57,196 nucleotides of DNA from DATGZX01 sp035296965 (GTDB taxonomy: Bacteria > Planctomycetota > Planctomycetia > Gemmatales > Gemmataceae), in the NCBI GenBank assembly GCA_035296965.1, contig DATGZX010000022.1:1-57196 (forward strand), written 5' to 3'. The notes under the pieces are model-generated. The model did no database searches and was not told where the DNA came from. It saw only the letters and a list, made by a program, of their open reading frames with translations. A program made the translations under genes and the position numbers. Of the stretch, positions 1 through 9,556 are shown in pieces. The first letter of the stretch is position 1; each line of letters begins with the position of its first letter.

Positions 1-63
1 GAGACTATCCAGGGCGACGGCATGTCTGAACAAGACGGGCTTACGGCGGAGCCGGCGTCATGA
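1..63 (+). CDS. C-terminal tail of an upstream gene, possibly an ABC transporter ATP-binding subunit (partial)
   Basis: An open frame enters from the left edge and ends at a TGA at 61-63. Only 20 residues are visible, too few to identify a family. The TGA overlaps the ATG of the next gene (ATGA at 60-63), the usual sign of translational coupling. Because the next two genes are FtsX/MacB-type permeases, the natural guess is the cognate ABC ATPase. That guess rests only on context. Confidence 0.5.
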   Translation, partial: ETIQGDGMSEQDGLTAEPAS

Positions 64-1448
64 ATTCATCCGAAAAACTGTTCCTCCTATTCATGAAGGA
101 CTGGCGCAACCCGGTGGGCCTGGCGGCCCTCGCTGCACTACTGTTCGTCTCGCTGCTCTACTGGGAGCAGACACGTTTCATGATCAAGAGCCTGCGCCGC
201 AATCTGCTGCGCAGCGTTTTGACAGGATTGGCGACCTTTATCCTGGTGCTGGTTGTCAGCCTGGTCTGGAGCGTGCTCGAGTTCCTCGACAAACAGACCG
301 AGGCCAAGAGTAAGAACCTCAAGGCCATCGTCACGGAAAAATTTCAGATGCCGAGCCAGATGCCCTTCGCCTACGCCAACACCCTGGCTGAGGGAGCGCC
401 GCGCAAGGAGGGCGACTACCGCGTCGACACGAACCGGGACGCCATGTTCTGGGCGTTCTATGGCGGCACCATCGACCCGGCTAAACGTACGCGGGAGAAC
501 GTCGTTTTCTTCTTCGCCATGGAACCGCGCAAGCTCATCGCCGTCGACGCGCGCGGCAATTTCAGCAGCATGATGGACGACGTCGACGAATTCTCCGACG
601 CGGACAAACGCAAATTGGCGGCCGCCTGCGAGGAGATGGAGCGCTACCCTTACAAGGTCCTCGTCGGCCCGAGCAAGCTCGCAGCCATGAACAAGAAAGT
701 GGGCGAGCGCATCAAAGTGACCAGCCTCAACTACCAAGGCATCGACCTTGAATTCGAGATCCTGGGCCACTTGCCCGGCGGTCGCTACGAGCAAAGCGCC
801 GTCATGAACTATCGCTATCTCGACGAGGCGTTGCGCGCCTACAATCAAGGCAAGCCGAAGGATCAGCAACATCCCATGACCGAAAAGACGCTCGCTCTCG
901 TCTGGGTGCGCGTGCCCGACATGCCCACGTTCGAAAGAGTAGCCGGGCAAATCGACTCCTCGCCGGACTACAAGTCGCCCGCGGTGAAAACAGAGACCGC
1001 CTCATCGGGTATCGCTTCGTTCATCGAGCCGTACAAGACCATTCTGTTCGGCATGCGCTGGATGCTGGTGCCCGCCATCCTGGTGACGATGGCCCTGGTT
1101 ATCGCCAACGCCATCAGCATCAGCGTGCGCGAGCGGCGCTCGGAGATGGCCGTGCTGAAGGTGCTCGGCTTCTCGCCGAATCAGATCCTCATTCTCGTTC
1201 TGGGAGAGGCCCTGCTCATCGGCTGTGGCAGCGGGCTGCTCAGCGGTTGGATGGCGCGCTATCTCATCAACGACCTGGTTGGAGGCATCGCGTTGCCGAT
1301 CGCCTTCTTCGGTAAGTTTTTTGTCGCGGACGCCGCCACGTGGTGGGGTCTCGGCATCGGTGCGGCGACGGCCCTGTGCGGCAGTATTCTGCCGGCGTGG
1401 TCGGCGCGCTCGGTGAAAGTGGCCGACGTATTCTCCAAGGTCGCGTAA
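60..1448 (+). CDS. ABC transporter permease, FtsX/MacB-like
   Basis: A 462-residue inner-membrane protein. Two hydrophobic stretches lie near the N terminus (about 18-32 and 50-72). A long soluble MacB_PCD-like periplasmic domain follows (about 75-330). A C-terminal FtsX domain has three membrane segments (about 333-355, 378-400, 425-445) and the typical sequence SVRERRSEMAVLKVLGFSP after the first of them. Such permeases pair with an ATPase to export lipoproteins or peptides, or work as mechanotransmission complexes. The start overlaps the stop of the previous gene (ATGA) and the next permease begins 19 bp after its stop, so the three form one operon. The substrate cannot be told. Confidence 0.88.
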   Translation: MNSSEKLFLLFMKDWRNPVGLAALAALLFVSLLYWEQTRFMIKSLRRNLLRSVLTGLATFILVLVVSLVWSVLEFLDKQTEAKSKNLKAIVTEKFQMPSQMPFAYANTLAEGAPRKEGDYRVDTNRDAMFWAFYGGTIDPAKRTRENVVFFFAMEPRKLIAVDARGNFSSMMDDVDEFSDADKRKLAAACEEMERYPYKVLVGPSKLAAMNKKVGERIKVTSLNYQGIDLEFEILGHLPGGRYEQSAVMNYRYLDEALRAYNQGKPKDQQHPMTEKTLALVWVRVPDMPTFERVAGQIDSSPDYKSPAVKTETASSGIASFIEPYKTILFGMRWMLVPAILVTMALVIANAISISVRERRSEMAVLKVLGFSPNQILILVLGEALLIGCGSGLLSGWMARYLINDLVGGIALPIAFFGKFFVADAATWWGLGIGAATALCGSILPAWSARSVKVADVFSKVA

Positions 1449-1467
1449 GGGTCCTGGTACGAAGCTC

Positions 1468-2871
1468 ATGAATGAGATTCTACTGCTCGTGCTCAAATAC
1501 GCCGGCATTGGGCTGCTGGCCGGCATCGGTCTTGCCGTGGGCGTGATCCTACTTATCAGCGCTGGCCTGATCGTGCTGCTGATCTTGCAGATCTTTGGGT
1601 TGGTTCGCCGCGTGCCTCTCGGTTACAACTTTCGCAACCTCGTCGTGCGCTGGCGCACAACCCTTCTAACAACGCTCGCCTTTATTATGGTCGTTGGCTT
1701 GATGACGGTGATGCGCGCATTCGTAAACGGGATGTACGCCTTGACCGCTGGCAGTGCCGTGCCCGGGAATGTTTTTGTGCTGGCCGACGGCGCAACCGAC
1801 GAGCTTTTCAGCGACTTGGGCTACGGCGATATCAGCTTGCTAACCACGAAAGACTGCGTCAAGAAGGCGAACCTGCGCTACGGTGATAAGGTGGAAGAAA
1901 CGCCGCTCGTAAGCTGGGAGCTGTATCAGGTGGTGAATCAGCCGATCCCAAACGCCAAGCCCGGCGGCCGGCTGCGCCGCTTTGTTCAAGTGCGCGGCCT
2001 TGAAGACCCCGTCGTCTCGGGAGCGGTGCATGAGCTACCCCTCTACGATGGAAGCACATGGTTTGATGTGGGCGCTGGCGTGCAGGCGGTGCCAGGCGGT
2101 GGTAACGAGCAATATATCCAGGGAGTACTTGGTGAAGGGCTGGCGCGCGAGCTGGGCCAGGATCTGGGCAAACCGTCTTTGGAGCCAGGCGACCGGTTCG
2201 AGCTTGGGCCGCGCCGGTGGGTCGTCGTCGGCATCATGAAGTCGGCTGGCAAGACGTTCGATTCCGAGGTTTGGGCCAAACGCAAGATCGTGGGTGAGAT
2301 GCTGCGGAAAGACACGCGCAGCACCGCGGTGATCCGTGTCAGGGACGACCTCGATGCAGCACAAGTAGCCAAAGACCTCACTGCGGAATTTAAAAGCCCT
2401 GCGATCCTGGCGCGCACAGAGACGGATTACTTCGAGTCCCTTAATTCCACCAATCAGACTTTCCTCATTGCCATTCGTCTGGTGGCCCTGTTCATGGGTA
2501 TCGGCGGCGTGTTCGGCGTGATGAATACCATGTTTGCAGCCATTGCCCAACGCACTCGCGACATCGGCGTGATGCGCATCCTCGGCTTTGCTCGCTGGCA
2601 GATCCTGGTCTCCTTCTTCCTGGAGTCGTTGCTGCTTGCCCTGATCGGTGGCGCCATCGGCTGCGCGCTAGGCTTCCTCGCCAACGGCGCGTCGGCGACG
2701 AGTCAGCTCAACGCTGGCATGGGCGGTGGCAAGAGCGTGATGCTCAAGCTGGTCGTTAGCTGGCGCGTGGTGGGCGAAGCCCTCGGTTTTTCCCTTTTGA
2801 TGGGCTGCGTTGGAGGCCTGCTGCCAGCTTTGTCGGCCATCCGCTTGAAGGCGCTCGACTCCCTGCGCTGA
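1468..2871 (+). CDS. ABC transporter permease, FtsX/MacB-like (second subunit)
   Basis: A 467-residue partner of the preceding permease with the same plan. It has an N-terminal membrane segment (about 15-45), a second near 70-90, a periplasmic MacB_PCD-like domain (about 90-320) and a C-terminal FtsX domain. The FtsX domain contains TRDIGVMRILGFARWQI after its first segment and two further segments near the end. Two different permeases side by side suggest a heterodimeric export complex. The 267 bp downstream hold a TATAAT hexamer at 3001-3006, but no convincing -35 element stands at normal spacing. Confidence 0.87.
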   Translation: MNEILLLVLKYAGIGLLAGIGLAVGVILLISAGLIVLLILQIFGLVRRVPLGYNFRNLVVRWRTTLLTTLAFIMVVGLMTVMRAFVNGMYALTAGSAVPGNVFVLADGATDELFSDLGYGDISLLTTKDCVKKANLRYGDKVEETPLVSWELYQVVNQPIPNAKPGGRLRRFVQVRGLEDPVVSGAVHELPLYDGSTWFDVGAGVQAVPGGGNEQYIQGVLGEGLARELGQDLGKPSLEPGDRFELGPRRWVVVGIMKSAGKTFDSEVWAKRKIVGEMLRKDTRSTAVIRVRDDLDAAQVAKDLTAEFKSPAILARTETDYFESLNSTNQTFLIAIRLVALFMGIGGVFGVMNTMFAAIAQRTRDIGVMRILGFARWQILVSFFLESLLLALIGGAIGCALGFLANGASATSQLNAGMGGGKSVMLKLVVSWRVVGEALGFSLLMGCVGGLLPALSAIRLKALDSLR

Positions 2872-3138
2872 GGCCTGCCGGACATCTGCACGACTGTTCT
2901 CAGAGAATTAATCGGCGGACGACGCAACCTGCGCAAAATGTATCGAGAATTCGAGCGCGCAGCTGGCGCTCCCGGCACCATCTTTGCACATAGTTTCGCC
3001 TATAATACGGAATGGGACCGTGTGTCACCTATCGCCTGGACGCTTGTCTGTTTCTCGGTCTCTGCGGGCATTGCTTGCTGGAGGCGGTCGCTTGACCGCG
3101 ACAAGCCAGGGCACCGCAACTTTGAGGAGAGCACCGTC

Positions 3139-3912
3139 ATGCTGCACTACCAAGGGATCGTCATGCTCGCTTTGTGTGCGACGGCTCCTGCCTCGGCCGC
3201 AACTTGGGCCGATGCGCTATTCCAGGAACACGACAAGGATTTTACCGTCGTGCCGCGTGGACCTACGCTCGTGCATCATTTTCGATTGACCAACAACATG
3301 AGCCAACCCATCCGCATCTCGGATGTTCGCGTCTCCTGCGGCTGCGTGAGTGCGCGAGCGCTAGAGAACACCGTGGCGCCTGGACAATCAACGGCCATCC
3401 TGGCGGAGATGGACACACGGCGTTTTAGCGGCGCCAAGAAAGTCTTCATCTTTGTGCAATTTGACCAACCTCAATGGGAAGAGGTACGCCTCTCGGTCCA
3501 GGCCAACAGCCGGCAGGACCTCCTGGTCGGCCCGGAGTCATTCTCGTTTGGTAGGATCACGCGTGGGAGCACGCCTTTGAGTTCCGTAACCGTCAGTTTC
3601 ATGGGAAATAATTCCTGGAAGATCAACAATGTCGATGGCGCGACCGGTTACGTGCAAGCCTCGATGAAGGAACTCCAGCGCGGTGCCGACGAGGTCAAGT
3701 ACCGGGTGACAGCCACCATTCGTGGCGATGCGCCGGCGGGGAACTGGTTCAGCGAGGTGTGGGTCAGGACCGACAATCCGAGCGCGCCCAGGATACGCAT
3801 CCCTGTGACGGTCGAGGTTGAGCCAGCGCCGGCCGCAACTTCCAAAACAGCAAGCTACGGGGCGCTGCCGGCTGGTGAAGGTCAGTCCCACAAGGCCGAC
3901 AAAAGGCCGTGA
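3139..3912 (+). CDS. DUF1573 domain secreted protein
   Basis: A 257-residue protein with a signal peptide (MLHYQGIVMLALCATAPASA) and a DUF1573 beta-sandwich (about 35-130). The domain carries the family's signature of a relief from background followed by SCGCVSA (Ser-Cys-Gly-Cys). A second beta-rich part covers 130-240. DUF1573 proteins are common in Planctomycetota and Bacteroidota, probably in the periplasm, with no firm function. The ATG at 3139 is preferred over upstream starts because it is preceded by TTGAGGAG and opens directly into the signal peptide. It stands alone between the permease operon and the zinc-peptidase gene. Confidence 0.85.
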   Translation: MLHYQGIVMLALCATAPASAATWADALFQEHDKDFTVVPRGPTLVHHFRLTNNMSQPIRISDVRVSCGCVSARALENTVAPGQSTAILAEMDTRRFSGAKKVFIFVQFDQPQWEEVRLSVQANSRQDLLVGPESFSFGRITRGSTPLSSVTVSFMGNNSWKINNVDGATGYVQASMKELQRGADEVKYRVTATIRGDAPAGNWFSEVWVRTDNPSAPRIRIPVTVEVEPAPAATSKTASYGALPAGEGQSHKADKRP

Positions 3913-4098
3913 ACACCTGCGCGCACGCGATTCTCGTTGTGTAGCTTTTTCGAACATCTTGTTTCGATTTGGCTGAATTTGCGCCCACCGGCGTTGCCGT
4001 AAGTCATTGCCGGCGGGCCAATACGGTCCGCTGAGCCGCGGGCTCGGGAATGAGCTAGGATTTGTGGCCCCGGTAGACTGCCCCCAGGGAGCCACGAA

Positions 4099-5997
4099 TT
4101 GCTGGAGCAACCGGAACCTATTACTGACAAGCTCGGCATGGCGGATTTGCCGGTGCTGGCATTTCTTCTTTTAATCGTGCCTGCCCTCCTCTTTGGCTGG
4201 TGCGTCAGACGACGCCACGGGCGCACGGTCTGTTATTATTTGCAAGTTCCCTCCCGTTGCGGCCTGACGGGGATCGCCTTTGCGCGCAGGCTTCTTGATC
4301 GTGCCGGGATTGGCGGCACGCGCATAGCGCCCGCACGCCGGTTCTGGGCGACCAATCACTATAATCCGCTCACTCGCGAGATCCGCTTGTCGACGGCCGT
4401 CTATGCAAGTACTTCCGTATCGGCCCTCGGCATCGCGGCTCACGAGGTTGGGCACGCCATCCAGCACGCCCAGGGTTATGCCTTCAGCTGGCTTCGGACT
4501 ATCTTGTTCCCCGTCACCTCGGTCTGTTCTCTGCTCGGCATCGTGGCCCTCGGCTTCGGGATCATCGAAGGCTCGACCAGCATGACCTGGGCGGGCGTCG
4601 CACTTTTCGGCAGCTGCCTCGTCTTGCCACTGATCACATTGCCCGTCGAGTTCGATGCCAGCTCTCGCGCCCGGGCCATGATCGCGGAAGCCGGCATCGT
4701 CGAGCCGGAGGAACTCTCAGCCATCGACCAAGTGCTCCACATGGCAGCACTCACCTATGTTGCACGTGTTCTTCAGGCAGCGTCCTGTCTGTTCGTGCTC
4801 GTCCTAGTCCTTTGGGTAGGCCATGACGCTTCGACGCGGTTTCTCACAGAAGGGGAGTATTCGCTGTGGGTGGTGGCGGGCATGCAATGTCTTGGTGTGG
4901 TTTGGCTTGCATGGTATCGCAAGCGTGCCCCAGCTCAGTCGGCTCTCGATGCGCGTGTCCTGAACAACACCGCCAACGCGCTGGCCGAGCAGGGGGAGCT
5001 GGCCGAGGCAATTTCTACGTATTCCGAGGCGATCAGCATCGATCCCCGGCTCGCCCAAGCATATGCCAATCGGGGTGAGACTTATGCGCGCACCGGACAA
5101 TTGGACGAGGCGCTGGTAGACCTGGACAAGGCTATCGAGCTGGACCTGGGGTTGGGCGCGGTGCGCGCCAGCCGCGGCCGGGTTCATTTCCTGCGCCACG
5201 AATATGACGCCGCTCTCGCGGACTACGAGGAGGCGTTGCGGTTAGCGCCGGACATCGCCCCGTTCCTGCGCATCTGCCAGGGAGATATCTGGCTTGCCCG
5301 CGGCGAGACCGGTCAGGCGATTCGTATGTATGGCGAGGCCTTGGAGCATCAGAAGAGCCGTGCCGCCGCTCTTTGCAGTCGGGGCCTGGCCTGGTTTCTG
5401 CGGGATGATTTCGATCGAGCACTTACCGATCTCGATGAGGCCATAGGTTTGGCGCCAGGCGAGGCGGTTGCCTACAACAATCGCGGGGCCGTCTTCCTCA
5501 AGCAGGGCGACTATGCGCGGGCTCTTACCGATTTGCAGACAGCGATCGGTTTGAATCCTAAGCACCCGAACGCCTTCAAGAACCTGGCGTGGCTCCAGGC
5601 GACCTGCCCCGATGCCTCCTTCCGTGACGGCGGGCAAGCAGTAGCCAATGCAACTCGAGCGATGGAACTCGCAGGAAGCCCCGGCAGGGCATGGCTCGAC
5701 ATCCTGGCTGCGGCACATGCCGAGGCGGGCCAGTTCGACGAAGCGGTCCGTTGTCAGGAAGAGCATCTGGCAGCATCCCCCGCTGCCGCACGAGACGACC
5801 ACGAGGCTCGATTGAAGTTGTACCGTGACGGGCAACCTTTCCGCGCTGAACAACCGACGCTGCGGTTCCCGTCGACCAAAGATTGGACGATGGAGGACTC
5901 GGATCCTGACGGAGATAGTTGGACCGAAGCCGAGCCGCTCATTTTCCCGCTGATCCATCCAACATCCGCACCCGGCAACAACCACTTCGTGCCGTGA
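4099..5997 (+). CDS. Membrane zinc metallopeptidase (YugP/Zn_peptidase_2-like) fused to TPR repeats
   Basis: The N-terminal third resembles the YugP-type neutral zinc metallopeptidases. It has a membrane segment at the start, the conserved region NHYNPLTREIRLS, and the zinc motif AAHEVGHAIQHAQGYA (codons at 4441-4455 encode HEVGH). Two or three more membrane segments follow (about residues 130-185 and 225-245). Usual family members end near 225-230 residues. This one continues through a helix into about six TPR units (about 290-510) and a polar tail, giving 632 residues. The predicted start is TTG 4099, with AGGGAG seven bases upstream. ATG 4138, which opens on a hydrophobic segment, is the alternative. 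The TPR part would be expected to bind partner proteins at the membrane. Confidence 0.83.
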   Translation: MLEQPEPITDKLGMADLPVLAFLLLIVPALLFGWCVRRRHGRTVCYYLQVPSRCGLTGIAFARRLLDRAGIGGTRIAPARRFWATNHYNPLTREIRLSTAVYASTSVSALGIAAHEVGHAIQHAQGYAFSWLRTILFPVTSVCSLLGIVALGFGIIEGSTSMTWAGVALFGSCLVLPLITLPVEFDASSRARAMIAEAGIVEPEELSAIDQVLHMAALTYVARVLQAASCLFVLVLVLWVGHDASTRFLTEGEYSLWVVAGMQCLGVVWLAWYRKRAPAQSALDARVLNNTANALAEQGELAEAISTYSEAISIDPRLAQAYANRGETYARTGQLDEALVDLDKAIELDLGLGAVRASRGRVHFLRHEYDAALADYEEALRLAPDIAPFLRICQGDIWLARGETGQAIRMYGEALEHQKSRAAALCSRGLAWFLRDDFDRALTDLDEAIGLAPGEAVAYNNRGAVFLKQGDYARALTDLQTAIGLNPKHPNAFKNLAWLQATCPDASFRDGGQAVANATRAMELAGSPGRAWLDILAAAHAEAGQFDEAVRCQEEHLAASPAAARDDHEARLKLYRDGQPFRAEQPTLRFPSTKDWTMEDSDPDGDSWTEAEPLIFPLIHPTSAPGNNHFVP

Positions 5998-6174
5998 TCT
6001 CGCCAATAACCGACTTTCAGCGTCGCGCATAGCCGTGCCAGGTGGCAGGAATTTGTGCCGCGGCTAAGGTAACGGTTAGGCAGCTGCAAAGTGGGTGGGA
6101 AAATGGTAGTCTGCAACCTTCGTGCGGTGAGCCCTGAGAAATGCTCCCCCCTCTACTCGTCCACGGAGTTTTTG

Positions 6175-7638
6175 ATGAGCGAATCTTTTGGACGCTTGCT
6201 CTCGATGCACTCGGTTGCCACGCTTGAGCAACCGCGATTCGAGGCGATCTCCGGTGCGGGAGGCTTCGGACGTCGCTTCCTGCAGACGAGTGAAAAGAGG
6301 AATTGGCGGCGAGCGTTTCTCTTTGTGGCTGTGGGTGTAATCGGTTTGCATGGTGTCACGGGAGCCTGTTTCGGCAAGTTCCAAGCCCAGGTTAAGCCCG
6401 CGCCTGAGGACCAGTTTCAGGGCATCGTCCGCGAATACGAGGCGGCTCGTCGCGTGCGAGTGCCTGGCAAGGGGGCCGCGCAAACAGCATCGCAGGTCGA
6501 TAAGAGCGAGGCGTTCGCCCCTTTCGCGGAGAGATTGTTTGGCTTGGTCGAACAGCATCCCGATTCGGCTGCAGCTATGCATGCCCTGGCCTACGTGATT
6601 TGCACGGCTCCCGACACGCAGCAGTCCAGACGCGCGGTACAGCTGCTGAAACCTCGCGTCGCGAAAGCGGATCTAAGGTTCCTGGGAGAAAACCTGACGG
6701 GAACCTTCCCGGTCGGGATGGAAGAAGTCGCACCGTTCGTCTTCCAAAAAGCCCAAAGCAGTCCTGCCGATCCGTATGCCCCCGCACTCGTGGCCTGGGC
6801 ATGCTATGCGTCTGCTCGGTCCCAGCAGCGACAGGCAATCGATTTATTTCATAGGGCCTTCGAGTTCTTGGTGCAGTCCTACGGGACAACAATCCATCCG
6901 TGGTCAGCGTTGCAGTACGCAGACTGGGACAGCGTTGTTGACACCCAGTGGGCGGAACGGCAATTGCGGCTCCTGTTAGCCCAAAGCACGAAAGATCAGG
7001 TCCGCGCGTTAGCGGCCCATGTCTTGGCTGGGATTCTTTCGCGACGTGACGAGCGCAGTCAGGCGGAAGCTGAGACATGGGCGCGAGAAGCCGTGCGAGT
7101 CAGCCAGGTTCTCAAAAAGGCCTCCGGCCTACGCCTTGACGACACTGAGGAGCGAGCTTCTATTCTGTTGCTGAAAATCCAGCACCTGGGCTTGGGAAAG
7201 TCAGCTCCTGAAATCGTCGGTCGCGATATCCAAGATCAACTTCTCAAACTGTCGGATTACCGCGGTCAGGTTGTCCTGCTGGACTTCTGGGGCTTCTGGT
7301 GAGGCCCATGCGTGGCAATGATCCCACACGAGCGGTCGCTCGTGAAGCGCTACGAAGGAAAGCCTTTCGCGATACTTGGCGTCAATAGTGATACTGATCC
7401 AGCCGTCCTCCAGAGGCGACTTCAAGAATCCAAAATCACCTGGCGTTCCTTCAAGGCCGTCCAGGGTGCTCAGAAGAATATTGCCTCGGACTGGTTCATC
7501 TCATCGTGGCCGACGGTATTCCTCATCGATCATCGTGGAGTCATCAGAAAAAAATGGGAGTTCAGTCCAGATTGGAAGGATCTCGATACCCAGATCGATC
7601 TGCTGGTCTCTGAAGCCGCAAAAGCGAGCTCCAAGTGA
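6175..7638 (+). CDS. TlpA-like thioredoxin-fold protein with in-frame UGA at the active-site Cys (probable selenoprotein)
   Basis: Read through the TGA at 7300-7302, this frame encodes 487 residues. It has an N-terminal cytoplasmic stretch, a membrane or signal segment (about 43-62), an alpha-helical tetratricopeptide-like region (about 85-340), and a TlpA/AhpC-type thioredoxin domain (about 345-487). The redox site reads DFWGFW-U-GPCVAMIPHE, so the UGA falls exactly on the first Cys of CxxC (position 376, resolving Cys 379). After the UGA the domain continues intact for 112 codons, including the cis-Pro region SSWPTVFLID. A perfect hairpin begins 24 nt after the UGA. The ATG at 6175 is chosen because CGGAG lies six bases upstream. 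Role inferred: extracytoplasmic thiol redox protein. The alternative is a nonsense mutation that splits the gene into 6175-7302 and 7312-7638. Confidence 0.78.
7327..7344 (+). promoter_or_regulatory. Candidate bacterial SECIS hairpin
   Basis: CACGAGC at 7327-7333 pairs perfectly with GCTCGTG at 7338-7344 around the loop GGTC. The loop starts 31 nt after the UGA at 7300-7302 and its first base is G. Both fit the described bacterial SECIS pattern (apical loop about 16-37 nt downstream of UGA, a G among the first two loop bases, short GC-rich upper stem). It lies inside the coding sequence, as bacterial SECIS elements do, and encodes HERSLV, which is also constrained at protein level. Confidence 0.6.
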
Positions 7639-7777
7639 CACTGCGGTGCGCTTCTGGGGCCGCTCAGCTGCAGCTTGGTTTTCTTTAGAAACAACACTAT
7701 GTGGACATCGCCAGGGTCGGGAAAGAAACGAGTTTTACTCTCGACCTCGCCGAATTGTCGGGCGGCCGCAATCAAAT

Positions 7778-9337
7778 CTACTCGGGAGCTTGGGATCTCG
7801 AACCTGCCTCGCCCCGCGCGGGCCGATAATGACGCGCCCGATACAGGGTGAACTCCGTCGTCGGCTTTGGCGAAAAGAGACTTCTGCCAATCGGCACCTG
7901 CAAGTTTTCTTCTGGCTCTACCTCCTGGAAGAACATCTCGAGCGCCTCGCGGATGCTGCCTGTGGAATCCGTGCCCTCGACGGCCACGACCGCGTCCTTG
8001 CCGGCAAGCCGTGACGGGTCTACCCAGTAGCGATATTGCAAAGCATCCATCCCGAGAAGGTTTGGGCCATAGACCTCATCCGGCGCGTTCAGCTGGAAGG
8101 CAAGTTGACTGGCCGAGGGGTAAGAACGCCGGCCCAGGGCCATGTAAAAGCTATCCCCGGGCATGCCGGCGCGCAGAGACCGACATTGCAGAGCCGCTTC
8201 ATCCCAGCCGTACATTTCGCGAATTGGCGGTACGCCTGGCAGCACGAAGGCGCCGTGGAGGGCGACGAGCGTGGCGCTCACGATTCCGCAGCCGGCCAGC
8301 CAGCGCCAGTGCGCTCGATAGAAGAGGGCCACGCGGCTGGCTCCCCTGGCGACGGTGCCGGCCATCGCTACTGTCAAGGCAAGATAAGCCGGCAAGGGCC
8401 AGAGCAGATGAAAGCTGGGTGTCCACCCCAGCACGAAGAAAAACCCCGCCATCGGCGCGAAACACCAGAACAGGAATTGCTCTGCGGGAAGTGTCGAGCG
8501 CGCGCTGCGCCGAACCGTCACGACTGCGAGTGGAAGTGTCAGCGGCAAGAGAAACAGCCACTGTTCGCCTGCCGACTGCCAGGCCTCTCGCAAACTAATG
8601 CGGTCGGCGGCCGCGAAGCGGTCCGTGCTTTGGAATTTGAACGATACCCAATCGTGTGCCCAGTTCCAGTAGAGAACCGGCGCGAAGACGGCCAGGGAAC
8701 AAATGCCGGCCAGGTACGGCCAAGGGGTTGCGAGACAGCGCCGGTCCCGCTTCGAAAAGAGCAGGTAGAGAAGCACCGAAGGCACCAGAAACGAGATGGT
8801 GTACTTCGACAGCATGCCCCCGCCAAGGGTTGCCCCTGCCGCGAGCCACCAGCCGGGCCGGCAAGTCTCAAGGGCCTGCCAGACCAGCGTGAGTGTTAGG
8901 GTCCAAAAGAAGAGCAGAGGCGCGTCCGGAAATCCCCAAGCGCCTACGAAAAATGCCGCGGGCTGGACGGCGCTCAGGAGGATGGCCCAGAGTGCAGCGT
9001 TCTCCCCGAAAAACCGTCGCGCGAGGCGTGCCAGCAGCAGTGTCGTTCCAAGGCTGAAGAGTAGCGGCACCAGGCGGATGCCGAGGCGCGTGTCACCCAG
9101 TAGCAGCCGGCCCAGAGCGATGGACCAGGCGATCATGGGGGGATGGTCGTAGTAGCTCCAATCTAGGTGCCTGGCGTAATTCCAATGGTACGCTTCTTCT
9201 GGAAAGACAGGCATCAGCGCCGCGACTGCCAGTTGCGCCACCGCCACCGCGCCAAGCGCGGACCAGAGCCGAAAGCTCGTCCGCTTCCGCGTAAGGTCCA
9301 TTGCCGGGACGGCCAACTCTGCCGAACCTAAGCTCAT
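7778..9337 (-). CDS. GT39/ArnT-like membrane glycosyltransferase
   Basis: A 519-residue polytopic membrane protein with about ten hydrophobic segments. Its N-terminal region reads PEEAYHWNYARHLDWSYYD followed by HPP, the acidic-residue loop of PMT_2/ArnT-type dolichyl- or polyprenyl-phosphate-sugar transferases. Such enzymes transfer a sugar from a lipid-phosphate donor to protein, lipid or polysaccharide on the outer face of the membrane. The ATG at 9337 is chosen because AGGAGA lies five bases upstream. The longer open frame beyond it reads into palindromic repeat DNA. It converges on the thioredoxin gene, with about 140 bp between them. The substrate is unknown. Confidence 0.82.
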   Translation of the reverse strand: MSLGSAELAVPAMDLTRKRTSFRLWSALGAVAVAQLAVAALMPVFPEEAYHWNYARHLDWSYYDHPPMIAWSIALGRLLLGDTRLGIRLVPLLFSLGTTLLLARLARRFFGENAALWAILLSAVQPAAFFVGAWGFPDAPLLFFWTLTLTLVWQALETCRPGWWLAAGATLGGGMLSKYTISFLVPSVLLYLLFSKRDRRCLATPWPYLAGICSLAVFAPVLYWNWAHDWVSFKFQSTDRFAAADRISLREAWQSAGEQWLFLLPLTLPLAVVTVRRSARSTLPAEQFLFWCFAPMAGFFFVLGWTPSFHLLWPLPAYLALTVAMAGTVARGASRVALFYRAHWRWLAGCGIVSATLVALHGAFVLPGVPPIREMYGWDEAALQCRSLRAGMPGDSFYMALGRRSYPSASQLAFQLNAPDEVYGPNLLGMDALQYRYWVDPSRLAGKDAVVAVEGTDSTGSIREALEMFFQEVEPEENLQVPIGRSLFSPKPTTEFTLYRARHYRPARGEAGSRSQAPE

Positions 9338-9386
9338 CCACTCTCCTGCTGGAGATACTTCCGCTCTCGCCGCGACGAGAACCGCA

Positions 9387-9556
9387 GAAGGCGAGCGACA
9401 GCGATTGATCTCCCCTCGCCCCCGCTTCAGGGGCGAGGGGTCGGTGGTGAGGGGACTTGGCCGGGGATCGTTCGTCCCCCTCACCCCCGACCCCTCTCCC
9501 CGGAGTACCGGGGCGAGGGGAGTTTATTACCTGCCGCTCGTCAGAAGGCGGCGCTC
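9387..9556. repeat. Palindromic repeat, family 1, copy A (double core)
   Basis: GC-rich element with an outer arm AGGCGAGCGACAGCG at the left and its near complement (CTGCCGCTCGTC) at the right. Inner cores are of the form CTCCCCTCGCCCC...GGGGCGAGGGG. Two cores are joined by a spacer containing GGCCGGGGATCGTTCGTC. The same spacer occurs reversed in the copy at 13195-13345. Confidence 0.8.

Noticed and set aside
138..950. Minus-strand frame opposite the first permease gene
   Set aside because: The plus strand has clear FtsX-type membrane segments and an operon start overlap. The minus frame is a shadow.
2984..3006. TTTGCA...TATAAT considered as a promoter of the DUF1573 gene
   Set aside because: The spacing between the two hexamers is about 12 bp, too short for a sigma70-type promoter. 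Only the -10-like hexamer was mentioned.
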